Made by a program: the position numbers and the translations under genes. 64,000 nt of DNA from Nesterenkonia haasae. GTDB taxonomy: Bacteria > Actinomycetota > Actinomycetes > Actinomycetales > Micrococcaceae. The stretch lies in NCBI RefSeq assembly GCF_010119385.1, contig NZ_VFIE01000022.1, positions 79,622-143,621 on the forward strand. The letters are read 5' to 3'. Below are positions 18,283 through 26,930 of the stretch, in pieces. The notes under the pieces were generated by a model, which was not told the origin of the DNA, did no database searches, and saw only the letters and a program-made list of their open reading frames with translations. Position 1 is the stretch's first letter. Every line of letters begins with the position of its first letter.

Positions 18283-18320
18283 CCACTTTACTCCACTTTC
18301 CCCCACTTTCCAACCACTTT
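18283..18320 (-). promoter_or_regulatory. mraZ promoter embedded in four MraZ boxes
   Basis: Read on the minus strand, AAAGTGG occurs four times, at 18314-18320, 18303-18309, 18293-18299 and 18283-18289, with start-to-start spacings of 11, 10 and 10 nt. MraZ is known to bind tandem AAAGTG(G/T)NNN boxes in mollicutes and 10-nt-spaced TGGG-type repeats in E. coli. A promoter-like pair overlaps the array: TTGGAA (18308-18313), a 17-nt spacer, then TAAAGT (18285-18290). Transcription would begin near 18278, leaving a leader of about 60 nt. Confidence 0.8.
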
Positions 18321-18468
18321 TGATCAGCACTCCCCACTGGAGGACCACACTCGCCCCTTTTTGGTGCTAACGATGGGCTTCTGACAAGGCGTTTAAACGC
18401 CAAGATGGCGCGTGGTGCCGGGTGGAGGATGGTGGAGGTCCCGCTCTGACTCACGGCGCAGACAGGTG

Positions 18469-18518
18469 CCACCAATACGAAAAACCCCCGCCGAAGCGGG
18501 GGTTTTTCGTATTGGTGG
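18469..18518 (-). terminator. Strong bidirectional intrinsic terminator
   Basis: A perfect inverted repeat with 23-bp arms (18469-18491 and 18496-18518) and a CGAA loop. It contains CCCCCGC/GCGGGGG with flanking A5 and T5 runs, so it can terminate in both directions. It lies 24 nt after the DUF3040 gene stop and separates that gene from the mraZ promoter. Confidence 0.93.
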
Positions 18519-18542
18519 TGGGAAGTGGAGGTCGCCTAATGC

Positions 18543-18959
18543 TTAGGAGCGGCGCCGCTCCTCCCACTTCTGTTCGAGGTTGGTCATGAAGTTGCCGCCG
18601 GATGGACTGGGCGCGGAACTGCGTGGACCCGATCCACCGGAGCCGCCCCCGTTTCCATTGCCGTTGCCCCCATTGCCCTTATTCTTGGGCCCGACTGAGC
18701 CACCTGTGGTGGCGAAATAGACCCCAGCTCCCATGATGACGAAGCCGGCAATCCCAAGGGGGATCCACTGCTGATAGATGCCCGCGATCAAGACTCCGAT
18801 GCCGGCAACAGTCACCAAGAGACCGAGAACGAGGTTGCGCACATTGAAAGCACCACCCACCGGTGACTCTTCTAGCGAGCTGGCAAAGCCCGGGTCGTCG
18901 GACTGGAGCTGCTGCTCCAGCTCTTTCAGCAGCCGCTGTTCGCGCTCCGAAAGTGGCAT
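18543..18959 (-). CDS. DUF3040 domain-containing membrane protein
   Basis: A 138-residue actinobacterial protein of unknown function. It begins with the DUF3040 hallmark MPLSEREQRLLKELEQQL, then two hydrophobic segments (about 46-66, LVLGLLVTVAGIGVLIAGIYQ, and 69-88, WIPLGIAGFVIMGAGVYFAT) with a very short turn, so both termini are probably cytoplasmic. The C-terminal third is Gly/Asn-rich (GNGGNGNGNGGGSGGSG) and ends in an Arg-rich stretch. DUF3040 genes are commonly found next to dcw clusters and dinB in actinobacteria. It is a single-gene unit closed by the terminator at 18469-18518. Confidence 0.88.
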   Translation of the reverse strand: MPLSEREQRLLKELEQQLQSDDPGFASSLEESPVGGAFNVRNLVLGLLVTVAGIGVLIAGIYQQWIPLGIAGFVIMGAGVYFATTGGSVGPKNKGNGGNGNGNGGGSGGSGPRSSAPSPSGGNFMTNLEQKWEERRRS

Positions 18960-19090
18960 GGGATGCTCCTATGTCGTCCTGTTGTCTCTAGGTTCCTGGA
19001 TAACCAGTCTATCTTCTGAGGCCCTCGTCCACCTAGCCCGGGTCTAAGCTGTGACGATTTTGTCACGCAATTCCCAGCCGGGCTTCAGTT

Positions 19091-20299
19091 TCAATCCGCC
19101 GGTCCGCTCTTCCTCGGCTTCAGAAGAGTGGCCGGGAGGAGTGCAGCCTGGGGGAACTTTCCGGCCACATCGTCCAACGTGCGCTGTGCGGTCTGCCAGT
19201 CGTCATCATGGGCATCGAAGCTCAATTGGAGGCTCCCGTCACCTCCGCTGAGTCGTTCGGCCCGGACGCCGATCAGGCGCACTGGCTGGACGCGCGTGCC
19301 AAGTGTCTCCAGCAGGCGCACGGCGTGCCGATGCAGCTCCGGGGCAGACTGGGTGGGGTGCGGCAAGGACGCGGAGCGAGTCAGCGTGGAGAAGTCCTTC
19401 CACCGGAGCTTGAGGCTCACACCACTGGCGCTGAGTTCCACGGCGCGCAGTCGAGTGGCAACTCGATGCGCGAGTCGAAGCAGCTCCCGCCTGAGCTCGG
19501 CGTCGTCACTGACGTCCGTCTCGAATGTCTCTTCCGCTCCTATGCTCTTTTCAGCACGGTGTGTCTCCACCTGTCGAGGGTCTATCCCCCAGGCCAGATC
19601 ATGCAGATGGCCTCCCACTGCTCCGAAGCGGTGAATCAGAACGTCCTTGGGCGTCTCGGCGATCTGCCGGACGGTGCGTAATCCCATCTGTCCAAGGACG
19701 TCGGCGGTCTTGGCACCTACTCCCCACAGTTGGTTGGCTTCGAGGCTGTGGAGGAACTGCAGTCTGCGGTGCGGCGGCACCACGAGGAGGCCGTCGGGCT
19801 TGGCCTGTGTGGAGGCAATCTTCGAGATGAATTTCCGGTCAGCTATACCCACCGAGGCTGGCATCCCGACCCGCTCTCTGAGGCCTGTGCGGATCAGCTG
19901 GCCCATCTCCTCTGGTTCACCGAGGCGGCGTCGTGCTCCGGTGAGGTCCAAGAAGGCCTCATCGACGCTGAGCTGTTCCTTGCGGTGGGTGAGTGTGTCG
20001 AAGTAGTTCATAATCTCAGTGGAAATCCGTCGATAGCGATCCATCTGCGGTGGCAGGACCACTGAATCGGGGCTCATTCTGCATGCCCGGGACAGTGGCA
20101 TCGCCGACCGGACTCCGTCAGCGCGGGCAGGATAGGAGGCCGAGAGAACCACGGAGCGGCCTTCACCCGCCACAATGATCTTCCGGCCCCTGAGCTCTGG
20201 CTTATCCAGGAGCTCGGCCTCCACGTAGAAAGCATCCATGTCAACATGCGCGAAGATCGATGAGGCGCGCCCCCGAGACCTGGACTGCTCTGAACCCAT
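19091..20299 (-). CDS. dinB: DNA polymerase IV (Y-family, DinB)
   Basis: A translesion DNA polymerase of 402 residues. The palm carries FAHVDMDAFYVEAELLD (about 16-32, metal-binding Asp and a Tyr at the steric-gate position) and QLSVDEAFLDLTGA (about 109-122, catalytic Asp-Glu). The thumb HhH region shows NQLWGVGAKTADVLGQMG, and a little-finger domain follows. The start codon is only 12 nt from the divergent polyprenyl synthase start. I found no clear LexA palindrome upstream, so SOS control is not supported by sequence. Confidence 0.94.
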   Translation of the reverse strand: MGSEQSRSRGRASSIFAHVDMDAFYVEAELLDKPELRGRKIIVAGEGRSVVLSASYPARADGVRSAMPLSRACRMSPDSVVLPPQMDRYRRISTEIMNYFDTLTHRKEQLSVDEAFLDLTGARRRLGEPEEMGQLIRTGLRERVGMPASVGIADRKFISKIASTQAKPDGLLVVPPHRRLQFLHSLEANQLWGVGAKTADVLGQMGLRTVRQIAETPKDVLIHRFGAVGGHLHDLAWGIDPRQVETHRAEKSIGAEETFETDVSDDAELRRELLRLAHRVATRLRAVELSASGVSLKLRWKDFSTLTRSASLPHPTQSAPELHRHAVRLLETLGTRVQPVRLIGVRAERLSGGDGSLQLSFDAHDDDWQTAQRTLDDVAGKFPQAALLPATLLKPRKSGPAD

Positions 20300-20311
20300 A
20301 GGATCAAGGGT

Positions 20312-21430
20312 ATGCCCACCTCAGGACATCCCTACGGTCAGGCCGAATTCGTGGCCGCGGTCAATCAGCGCATCGGCGCGTTCCTCGCCGAGAAGAAGGA
20401 CCAGGTCACTGCCATCGACCCCCAGGCAGCACCACTGGTTGATTCGCTCATCGCCCTGAGTAGCGGCGGCAAGAAGCTTCGGCCTGTTCTGGCATGGATC
20501 GGGTGGCGTTCAGCATGGGCCCACTCCCCCAGCGAACCTCAAGGCCTTCAGCCGCTGCTGAATCTGGCGGCCGCTCTGGAGCTCTTTCAAGCTGCCGCTC
20601 TGGTCCACGACGACGTGATCGATCGTTCAGCGACGAGGCGCGCTCAGCCCAGTGTGCATATCCAGTTCGAACAGCGGCACCGGGCATCTGGCTGGACCGG
20701 CGATACAGCACATTTCGGCACCACAGGCGCCATCCTCAGTGGGGACCTCGCTCTCTCCTGGGCCTCCGAGCTATTCGACCTGGCGTTGGAGGCCATGCCC
20801 GCCAACGCCCTCCGCGCCGGACAAGTGTTCCGGCGGATGCATACGGAGGTGATCACTGGTCAGTTCCTCGATGTCGTTGCTGAGGTCTCGGGGCCCACCA
20901 CCACGGAAGAGGAGGCAGTTCGCCGAGCTCGCACGGTGCTGACATATAAGTCGGCCAAGTACTCCACTGAGTACCCCGTTGAGCTTGGCTGTGCGCTGGC
21001 CGGGGGTGGCGCTGAACTGTCCATGGCACTGGCTGAGGCCGCACTTCCGCTTGGAATCGCCTTCCAGCTGCGGGACGACGTGCTTGGGGTCTTCGGTGAC
21101 CCAGGGATAACAGGGAAGCCGGTGGGCGATGACCTGCGGGAAGGCAAGCGGACAGAGCTGATCGCCTACGGGCTGCACCGGGCGCCGGAACCAGCCGCCG
21201 CAGAATTGGAGTCCATGCTGGGTAACCCTGACCTGACGGAGCAGGACGCGGCTCGTATACAGGAGATCCTGATCTCGACCGGAGCTTTGTCCCATGTGGA
21301 GGCCGAAATTCAGCGACTCACCGCACGCAGCACGGAGGCCAGAGCGAAGCTGGTCAACCTCGGACTGACCCCGAGCATACTGCGGGACTTCGATGCTGTG
21401 GCAGAACTGCTGGTGTCCCGCTCTTCATGA
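20312..21430 (+). CDS. Polyprenyl diphosphate synthase (IdsA/GrcC-like)
   Basis: A trans-isoprenyl diphosphate synthase that condenses allylic diphosphates with IPP to make C20 or longer chains for carotenoids, menaquinone or lipid carriers. The 372-residue protein has GGKKLRPVLAW (about 52-62), the first aspartate-rich motif VHDDVIDRSATRR (about 97-109) and the second-motif region AFQLRDDVLGVFGDP (about 249-263), with KYSTEYPVELG between. Its neighbours, a Ser/Thr kinase and DAHP synthase, match the mycobacterial idsA2-pknL-aroG region. Chain length cannot be read reliably. Confidence 0.92.
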   Translation: MPTSGHPYGQAEFVAAVNQRIGAFLAEKKDQVTAIDPQAAPLVDSLIALSSGGKKLRPVLAWIGWRSAWAHSPSEPQGLQPLLNLAAALELFQAAALVHDDVIDRSATRRAQPSVHIQFEQRHRASGWTGDTAHFGTTGAILSGDLALSWASELFDLALEAMPANALRAGQVFRRMHTEVITGQFLDVVAEVSGPTTTEEEAVRRARTVLTYKSAKYSTEYPVELGCALAGGGAELSMALAEAALPLGIAFQLRDDVLGVFGDPGITGKPVGDDLREGKRTELIAYGLHRAPEPAAAELESMLGNPDLTEQDAARIQEILISTGALSHVEAEIQRLTARSTEARAKLVNLGLTPSILRDFDAVAELLVSRSS

Positions 21431-21505
21431 CATTTTCATCACAGGCACGGTTGCCGTCTGCCCACCCTGGAACGCCTCCCCCGCCAACTTCGGTACCCTG
21501 ATCCA

Positions 21506-23020
21506 ATGAGCACCGAAGAAAGCTGGATCGGCGCCACGATCGGGGATCGCTACACCATCGATAAGCGTGTCGCCCGTGGCGGCATGTCCACCGTGTACCT
21601 CGCCCACGATGAGCGACTGCATCGCGATGTGGCGATCAAGGTGCTGTTTCCCCATATGGCGGAGGACCGGAAGGTCGTGCAGCGCTTTGAGCAGGAAGCC
21701 CGCAACTCCGCCCTGATCAGCCATCCCAATGTGGTGCAGGTCTTGGATCAGGGCCAGACTCGTGAAACTGCGTACATGGTCATGGAGTACGTTCCCGGTG
21801 CGACTCTGCGGACGCTGCTCAAGCGTGGCCCGATGACTCCGCGCCTAGCCTTGGCGTACGCACAGGCAATCCTTGGCGGACTGTCCGCTGCCCACCGGGC
21901 CGGCTTGGTTCACCGTGACATCAAGCCGGAGAATGTCTTGGTATCACCCGAAGGTCGCATCAAGTTGGCCGATTTTGGCCTGGCCCGGGCAGCTACCCAC
22001 CACTCAGGCACTTCAACCCTGATGGGCACGGTGGCCTATATCGCACCTGAGCTGCTCTCCGGGGAGGGTGCTGACGAGCGGGCTGACATCTACGCTGTGG
22101 GGATCCTGTTCTACGAGCTTCTGACCGGGGTCCAGCCGTTCACCGGAGATTCGCCGGTGCGGGTCGCTTTCCAACACGTCAACTCAACGGTCCCGGCACC
22201 TTCGTCCTATGTCCCCGGACTCGCTGCTCCCCTGGATGATCTGGTTCGGAACGCTACCCGTGCAGAGACCGCACAGCGGCCGAAGAACGCCGATGAGATG
22301 CTGGAGATGCTGGAGGCGGCCCGGGAACAGCTGTCAGCTGAGGAGCTGGACTTCGACGGCGCCATCCTCAAACATCAGCGGCACCACGGATTTGAACCAG
22401 CATACGACGACGCCGCACCCGGCTCCTCTACACACGTCATCCCCGCAGAGTCAGCAGGTTCGGCGCAGGGCTCCACATACCCTGATACGGAAATCGGATG
22501 GGAGGAAGACGACGAGTATCAGACACAGGATCCCCAGGAAGCCTCTACTGTGGCCATGGGGGCCGAAGACTTTCCTACAGCTGTAGAGGACCGAGGCGAC
22601 TGGGATGACGAGGTCACCACCGCGCTTGGAAACTCAGCTCCGCCCCAGGAGGCGCCTGCTCCGCGCCCCCAAGCGCTTGACGGCTCCGCAGCTGAAGGAG
22701 AGGCGGCGGAGGATACCTGGAGGAGCCTCGCGGTCGAAGACCGGCAGACGGTAGCGGAGGTACCTCTGCAGCTGGGGCGACTCAGCGTTGAAGAGCCGCA
22801 GACAGGTCGCCAGAACGTCTCGTCTGAGCCTCGCCGGCGCAGCTATGACCCCCGCGCCGATAAGCGACAGAGGCAGCGCCCACTGGAACAGTTGAATGGC
22901 CCCTCGCATGTGCGTCAGGCAGTGGCATTCGTCATTGTGCTGATGCTCATGGCGGTGCTGATGCTGCTTGGGTATCAGCTCGGCATCAGCAATCGGTTCA
23001 TCCCCTCATTGGGGGGCTAG
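21506..23020 (+). CDS. Membrane-anchored Ser/Thr protein kinase (PknL-like)
   Basis: A 504-residue Hanks-type kinase. The N-terminal catalytic domain (about 14-275) has the glycine-rich loop VARGGMSTVYLAHD, VAIKVL with the ATP-binding lysine near 45, HRDIKPENVL, DFGLARA, and the APELLSGEGADERADIYAVG segment. A long acidic, disordered juxtamembrane region follows (about 280-465). One membrane helix (AVAFVIVLMLMAVLMLLGYQL, about 472-492) precedes only about 12 outside residues, so there are no PASTA sensor domains. A TACCCT box ends 6 nt before the ATG and no leader is evident, suggesting leaderless transcription. Confidence 0.95.
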   Translation: MSTEESWIGATIGDRYTIDKRVARGGMSTVYLAHDERLHRDVAIKVLFPHMAEDRKVVQRFEQEARNSALISHPNVVQVLDQGQTRETAYMVMEYVPGATLRTLLKRGPMTPRLALAYAQAILGGLSAAHRAGLVHRDIKPENVLVSPEGRIKLADFGLARAATHHSGTSTLMGTVAYIAPELLSGEGADERADIYAVGILFYELLTGVQPFTGDSPVRVAFQHVNSTVPAPSSYVPGLAAPLDDLVRNATRAETAQRPKNADEMLEMLEAAREQLSAEELDFDGAILKHQRHHGFEPAYDDAAPGSSTHVIPAESAGSAQGSTYPDTEIGWEEDDEYQTQDPQEASTVAMGAEDFPTAVEDRGDWDDEVTTALGNSAPPQEAPAPRPQALDGSAAEGEAAEDTWRSLAVEDRQTVAEVPLQLGRLSVEEPQTGRQNVSSEPRRRSYDPRADKRQRQRPLEQLNGPSHVRQAVAFVIVLMLMAVLMLLGYQLGISNRFIPSLGG

Positions 23021-23030
23021 CGCCGCCGGC

Positions 23031-24443
23031 TCAAGTGATTCGAGTCAGTTGCTCTGCGACTAAGAACGCCATCTCCAGTGACTGCTTGTGGTTCAGGCGC
23101 GGGTCCACGAGAGATTCGTACCGAGTGTCGAATGCGGACTCATCAATGACGTCTGAGCCTCCCAAGCACTCTGCGACGTCGTCCCCGGTCATCTCCACAT
23201 GCAAGCCTCCGGGATAGGTGCCCGCAGCCTGGTGGACCTCGAAGAATCCTCTGACCTCGTCCATCACATCATCGAATCGGCGCGTCTTGTAGCCGTTCTT
23301 CGCGGTGATGGTGTTTCCATGCATTGGATCCGTCACCCACACCACTTTGGCGCCGGAATCCCGGACAGCTTCGACGAGCGCCGGCAGCTTCTCGCGGACA
23401 TTGGCCGTCCCCATGCGCACGATGAACGTGAGACGACCCGGTTCGCGCTCGGGGTCGAGCTTTTCGATGAGCTCGAGCACTGTACTCGGGGTGGTGGAGG
23501 GGCCGAGCTTCACACCCAGCGGGTTGCGCACTCTGGAGAGGTAGTCCACATGGGCACCATCCAGATCACGGGTGCGTTCCCCGATCCAGACGAAGTGACC
23601 TGAGGTCACGTACGGTTTGCCGGTGCGCGAATCGATGCGAGTCAGAGCACGCTCGTAGTCCAGCAGCAGCGCCTCATGGGCGGCATAGAACTCGGTGCGC
23701 TTCAGGCTTTCGAATTCCACACCGCACGCGCTCATGAAACGGACCGCCCGGTCTATTTCCCCCGCGATCTGCTCGTATCGGGCATGGGCGGGATTCTCCA
23801 TAAACCCCTTATTCCACTGCTGCACGGCGCGCAGATCGGCGAAACCGCCCTCAGTGAAGGCGCGAATGAGGTTCAGTGTGGCCGCGGACTTGTGATACGC
23901 CTGCACCATACGCTTAGGGTCCGGGATTCGCATTTCCGGAGTGAAGTCGAAGCCATTGACTATTTCACCGCGGAAGCTCGGGAGCGTGACCTCCCCGCGC
24001 GTTTCCATATCTGAGCTGCGCGGCTTCGCGTACTGTCCGGCCATGCGACCCATTTTGACCACGGGCAGCGAGGCTCCGTAGGTCAGCACGACTGCCATCT
24101 GGAGCAGCGTTTTCACCTTGGCGCTGATCTTGTCGGCGGTGACATCTTCGAAAGTCTCAGCGCAGTCGCCGCCCTGTAGCAGGAAGGCCTCACCGTTGGC
24201 CACAAGAGCCAGCCTGCGCTTGAGCTTGTCCACCTCACCAGCAAATACCAGCGGAGGGTTGGAGGAGAGCTCTGCACAGGCTGAACTGAAGTCGGGGTGG
24301 TTTCTCCAGTCAGGCTGCTGCTTCAGCGGAAGCTCTCGCCATGAGTCCAAGCCCGGGAACTCGGCGGCACCAGTGTGGACGATCTCACCTGGGGCGGTCA
24401 GCGGAGTCTCAGTGCGGGAATCATTTGCGGGAGTCACTCCCAT
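23031..24443 (-). CDS. Class II 3-deoxy-7-phosphoheptulonate synthase
   Basis: DAHP synthase condenses phosphoenolpyruvate and erythrose 4-phosphate, the first step of aromatic amino-acid biosynthesis. The 470-residue class II (plant/mycobacterial type) enzyme shows LQGGDCAETFED (about 90-101), ARYEQIAGEIDRAVRF, YVTSGHFVWIGERTRDLDGAHVDYLS, RVRNPLGVKLGPSTTP, and WVTDPMHGNT with metal-binding residues. The ATG at 24443 (MGVTPAND) is preferred; a GTG 27 nt upstream is also open. It converges on the kinase gene with a 10-nt gap and lacks an obvious terminator. Confidence 0.95.
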   Translation of the reverse strand: MGVTPANDSRTETPLTAPGEIVHTGAAEFPGLDSWRELPLKQQPDWRNHPDFSSACAELSSNPPLVFAGEVDKLKRRLALVANGEAFLLQGGDCAETFEDVTADKISAKVKTLLQMAVVLTYGASLPVVKMGRMAGQYAKPRSSDMETRGEVTLPSFRGEIVNGFDFTPEMRIPDPKRMVQAYHKSAATLNLIRAFTEGGFADLRAVQQWNKGFMENPAHARYEQIAGEIDRAVRFMSACGVEFESLKRTEFYAAHEALLLDYERALTRIDSRTGKPYVTSGHFVWIGERTRDLDGAHVDYLSRVRNPLGVKLGPSTTPSTVLELIEKLDPEREPGRLTFIVRMGTANVREKLPALVEAVRDSGAKVVWVTDPMHGNTITAKNGYKTRRFDDVMDEVRGFFEVHQAAGTYPGGLHVEMTGDDVAECLGGSDVIDESAFDTRYESLVDPRLNHKQSLEMAFLVAEQLTRIT

Positions 24444-24524
24444 AGCGTAATGGTCTTCTCGACACCACACCTAATGGGCGCTGTGACCGTTCCACATGAT
24501 GAGCGTCCGATCCTCGCCCAATTC

Positions 24525-26354
24525 TCAGGAGTTCTCAGATCGGGCCTGCGAAGCCTGTGCGTAGAGGTCCTCCACCACGTCTGCGTAGTCCTTCATCACG
24601 TCGGCGCGACGAATCTTCATCGATGGCGTCAAGTGACCGGAGTCAATGGTGAAATCGTCCTCCAGCAGTCTGAATGTTCGGATCGATTCGGCGCGGGAGA
24701 CCGATTCATTGGCGCGGTCTACGACTGACTGAACGTGGTCAATGATGGTCTGGTTCTTGATCAGATCGCTCATCGGGGTGTCTTCAGGAATACCTTGACG
24801 TTGCAGCCAAGCCGGCAGCGTCTCCGGGTCCAAAGTGATGAGCGCCGCCACAAATGGCTTGCCGTCTCCGACGACAACTACCTGGGACACGATGGCATCG
24901 GCCCGGATCTGGTCCTCCAGCTGCGCGGGGGCGATGTTCTTCCCAGCAGCGGTCACCAAGATCTCTTTCTTACGACCTGTGATGCTGAGGTACCCCTCAT
25001 CATCCAAGGATCCGATATCTCCGGTGCGATACCAGCCATCGGCTGTGAAAGTCTCGTCAGCGAGGTCTGGACGGTTGCGGTAGCCGCGGAAGACACAGAC
25101 ACCCTTGCCGAGGATTTCACCATCGTCCGCGATCTTGACTGCACTGCCTGGAAGCGGCTGTCCCACAGACCCGATCTTCGTCGCTGTGGGGGTGTTCACG
25201 GTGAGGGGAGCTGTTGTTTCCGTCAGCCCGTAGCCTTCCATAACATGAAGGCCAACGCCGTGGAAGAAGTGCCCCAGCCGAGCTCCCAGGGGGGAACCCC
25301 CGGACACAGCGAACTTCACTTCGCCGCCCATCCGGGCACGCAGCTTGGAGTAGACAAGCTTGTCAAAGAGCCCGTGCTTGAGCTTCAGACCGAATCCGGC
25401 TTTTCCATCCTGCTCAGCCGTGGAGTAGTCAATGGCGGTTTGGGCTGCCTTCTGGAAGATCTTGCCCTTGCCATCGCCCTCAGCTTTCATCATCGCCGCG
25501 TTGTAGATCTTCTCGAAGACCCGTGGGACCGCTAGCAGGAAGCTGGGTTTGAAGGTTCCCAAATCGTCAACGAGATCTTTGATGTCAGATGTGTGGCCGA
25601 CCCTGGCGCCGGCTGCCACACAAATAACGGAGATGAAGCGTGCGAATACGTGAGCCAGGGGAATGAACAACACTGTGGACGAGCGGGAGTTGATGGCTTC
25701 GCTCAACGACGCAGTGCCATTGAGGCTCAGCTCCACGAAATTGCCGTGAGTCAGTTCACATCCCTTAGGTTTCCCTGTGGTGCCGGAGGTGTAGATGATG
25801 GTCGAGAGGTCTTCGAGGTTCGCTGCGGATCGTCGAGACTCGACGTCCTCGTCAGCGATGTGACTGCCCGTGCTGCGCAGCTCATTGAGGTCTTCACCGT
25901 CGATGGTCAGCAGGTGCTCTACAGAGTCCAGCTTCTCCTGCGTGATGGCCCGATCCACTGCTTTGGCATGCGAGTCAGTTTCGGCGAAGACGAGCTTGAC
26001 CTCGGAGTCCTCGACGATCCAGGCGATCTGGGAGGGTGAGGATGTTTCATAGATCGGTACTGTGATGCCTCCGGCGTACCAGATCGCAAAGTCCAGCAAT
26101 GTCCACTCATACCGGGTAGCTGCCATGATGGCGACGCGATCGCCGGTCTCGATACCCTTGGCGATGAGCCCCTTGGCAAGAGCAACGACGTCGTCGCGGA
26201 AAGTGGCAGCCGAAACATCGGTCCACTCTCCCGGTGTCAGTTGACGACCGAAGAGGACGTTGTGGGGATTCTCTGCGACCTGCCGCTCCAGCAGGTCCGT
26301 GGTGTTGAGGCCCGGATCGACGTCGACCGCTGCTGGCACTGCGTATTCCTTCAC
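24525..26354 (-). CDS. Long-chain acyl-CoA synthetase (FadD15-like AMP-binding enzyme)
   Basis: Activates long-chain fatty acids with ATP and CoA through an acyl-adenylate. The 609-residue ANL-superfamily protein has the P-loop-like motif IIYTSGTTGKPKGCELTHGN (about 188-207), MEGYGLTETTAPLT (about 371-384), GWYRTGDIGSLDDEGYLSITGRKK near 445, and the FTIDSGHLTPSMKIRR tail typical of the long-chain group. The GTG start at 26354 is preceded by GGGAGGAG-AAGGA. The upstream region contains spaced TACTGG/CCAGTA half-sites, a possible operator. Confidence 0.94.
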   Translation of the reverse strand: MKEYAVPAAVDVDPGLNTTDLLERQVAENPHNVLFGRQLTPGEWTDVSAATFRDDVVALAKGLIAKGIETGDRVAIMAATRYEWTLLDFAIWYAGGITVPIYETSSPSQIAWIVEDSEVKLVFAETDSHAKAVDRAITQEKLDSVEHLLTIDGEDLNELRSTGSHIADEDVESRRSAANLEDLSTIIYTSGTTGKPKGCELTHGNFVELSLNGTASLSEAINSRSSTVLFIPLAHVFARFISVICVAAGARVGHTSDIKDLVDDLGTFKPSFLLAVPRVFEKIYNAAMMKAEGDGKGKIFQKAAQTAIDYSTAEQDGKAGFGLKLKHGLFDKLVYSKLRARMGGEVKFAVSGGSPLGARLGHFFHGVGLHVMEGYGLTETTAPLTVNTPTATKIGSVGQPLPGSAVKIADDGEILGKGVCVFRGYRNRPDLADETFTADGWYRTGDIGSLDDEGYLSITGRKKEILVTAAGKNIAPAQLEDQIRADAIVSQVVVVGDGKPFVAALITLDPETLPAWLQRQGIPEDTPMSDLIKNQTIIDHVQSVVDRANESVSRAESIRTFRLLEDDFTIDSGHLTPSMKIRRADVMKDYADVVEDLYAQASQARSENS

Positions 26355-26493
26355 AGGTCCTTCTCCTCCCAGGGGATGTACTGGCTATTTGTACTTACTA
26401 TCCAGTATATGTGCTGCAGTTCACACTACCAGCACCGACTGCCGAGGATAAGTGGAACACGCATCTGATCAGGCCATTAAGCGGCCACTTACA

Positions 26494-26859
26494 TCAGACG
26501 CGGGCTCCATCGTCAGTGCCTGTCCGCTTGGAGGGCATCTGCAGGAAGAGCACCACCAGGCCCAGCAGAATCGCGCCGATAAGGGCTGCGGTCGTCCATC
26601 CGGGGAAGTTGACGGGGAGGAAGGGAAACACCACCAGGCACAGAATCCCTCCGATGGCGAGCAGAGCGCCGATAACTACCCCTGGCTTGGCCCCGGCAAC
26701 TGGGTTTTTGGGATTGGGCGGCCGAAAGTCGTCTTCTGGTTCAGCGGGACTGAAGTCGCGGGGACCACGCTGACCGAGATTCTTGGGAACCGGACGCCCT
26801 GGTTGTGGCCTTGCTGTTCTGCGCCGGTAGTAGGATCCATCCTCGCGTCGGTTGCTCAT
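26494..26859 (-). CDS. Small two-TM membrane protein, function unknown
   Basis: A 121-residue protein with a polar, Arg/Pro-rich N-terminus of about 55 residues (MSNRREDGSYYRRR), two hydrophobic segments (about 59-79, GVVIGALLAIGGILCLVVFPF, and 90-108, AALIGAILLGLVVLFLQMP) and a short cytoplasmic tail. No enzymatic motif is seen. It is divergent from the acyltransferase gene and transcribed towards fadD. A TAGTCT box (26867-26872) lies 7 nt before the ATG, suggesting a leaderless message. Probably a real lineage-specific gene. Confidence 0.75.
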   Translation of the reverse strand: MSNRREDGSYYRRRTARPQPGRPVPKNLGQRGPRDFSPAEPEDDFRPPNPKNPVAGAKPGVVIGALLAIGGILCLVVFPFLPVNFPGWTTAALIGAILLGLVVLFLQMPSKRTGTDDGARV

Positions 26860-26930
26860 ATGACTAAGACTATCGGCTCCGCCGTTAGAGTAGTAGCGGT
26901 GTCCGCCGGCCTGAGAGGAAGAGTCTGTCC

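Noticed and set aside
20200..20311. LexA (SOS) box upstream of dinB
   Set aside because: No GAAC-N4-GTTC-type palindrome was found; the only similar string lacks symmetry.
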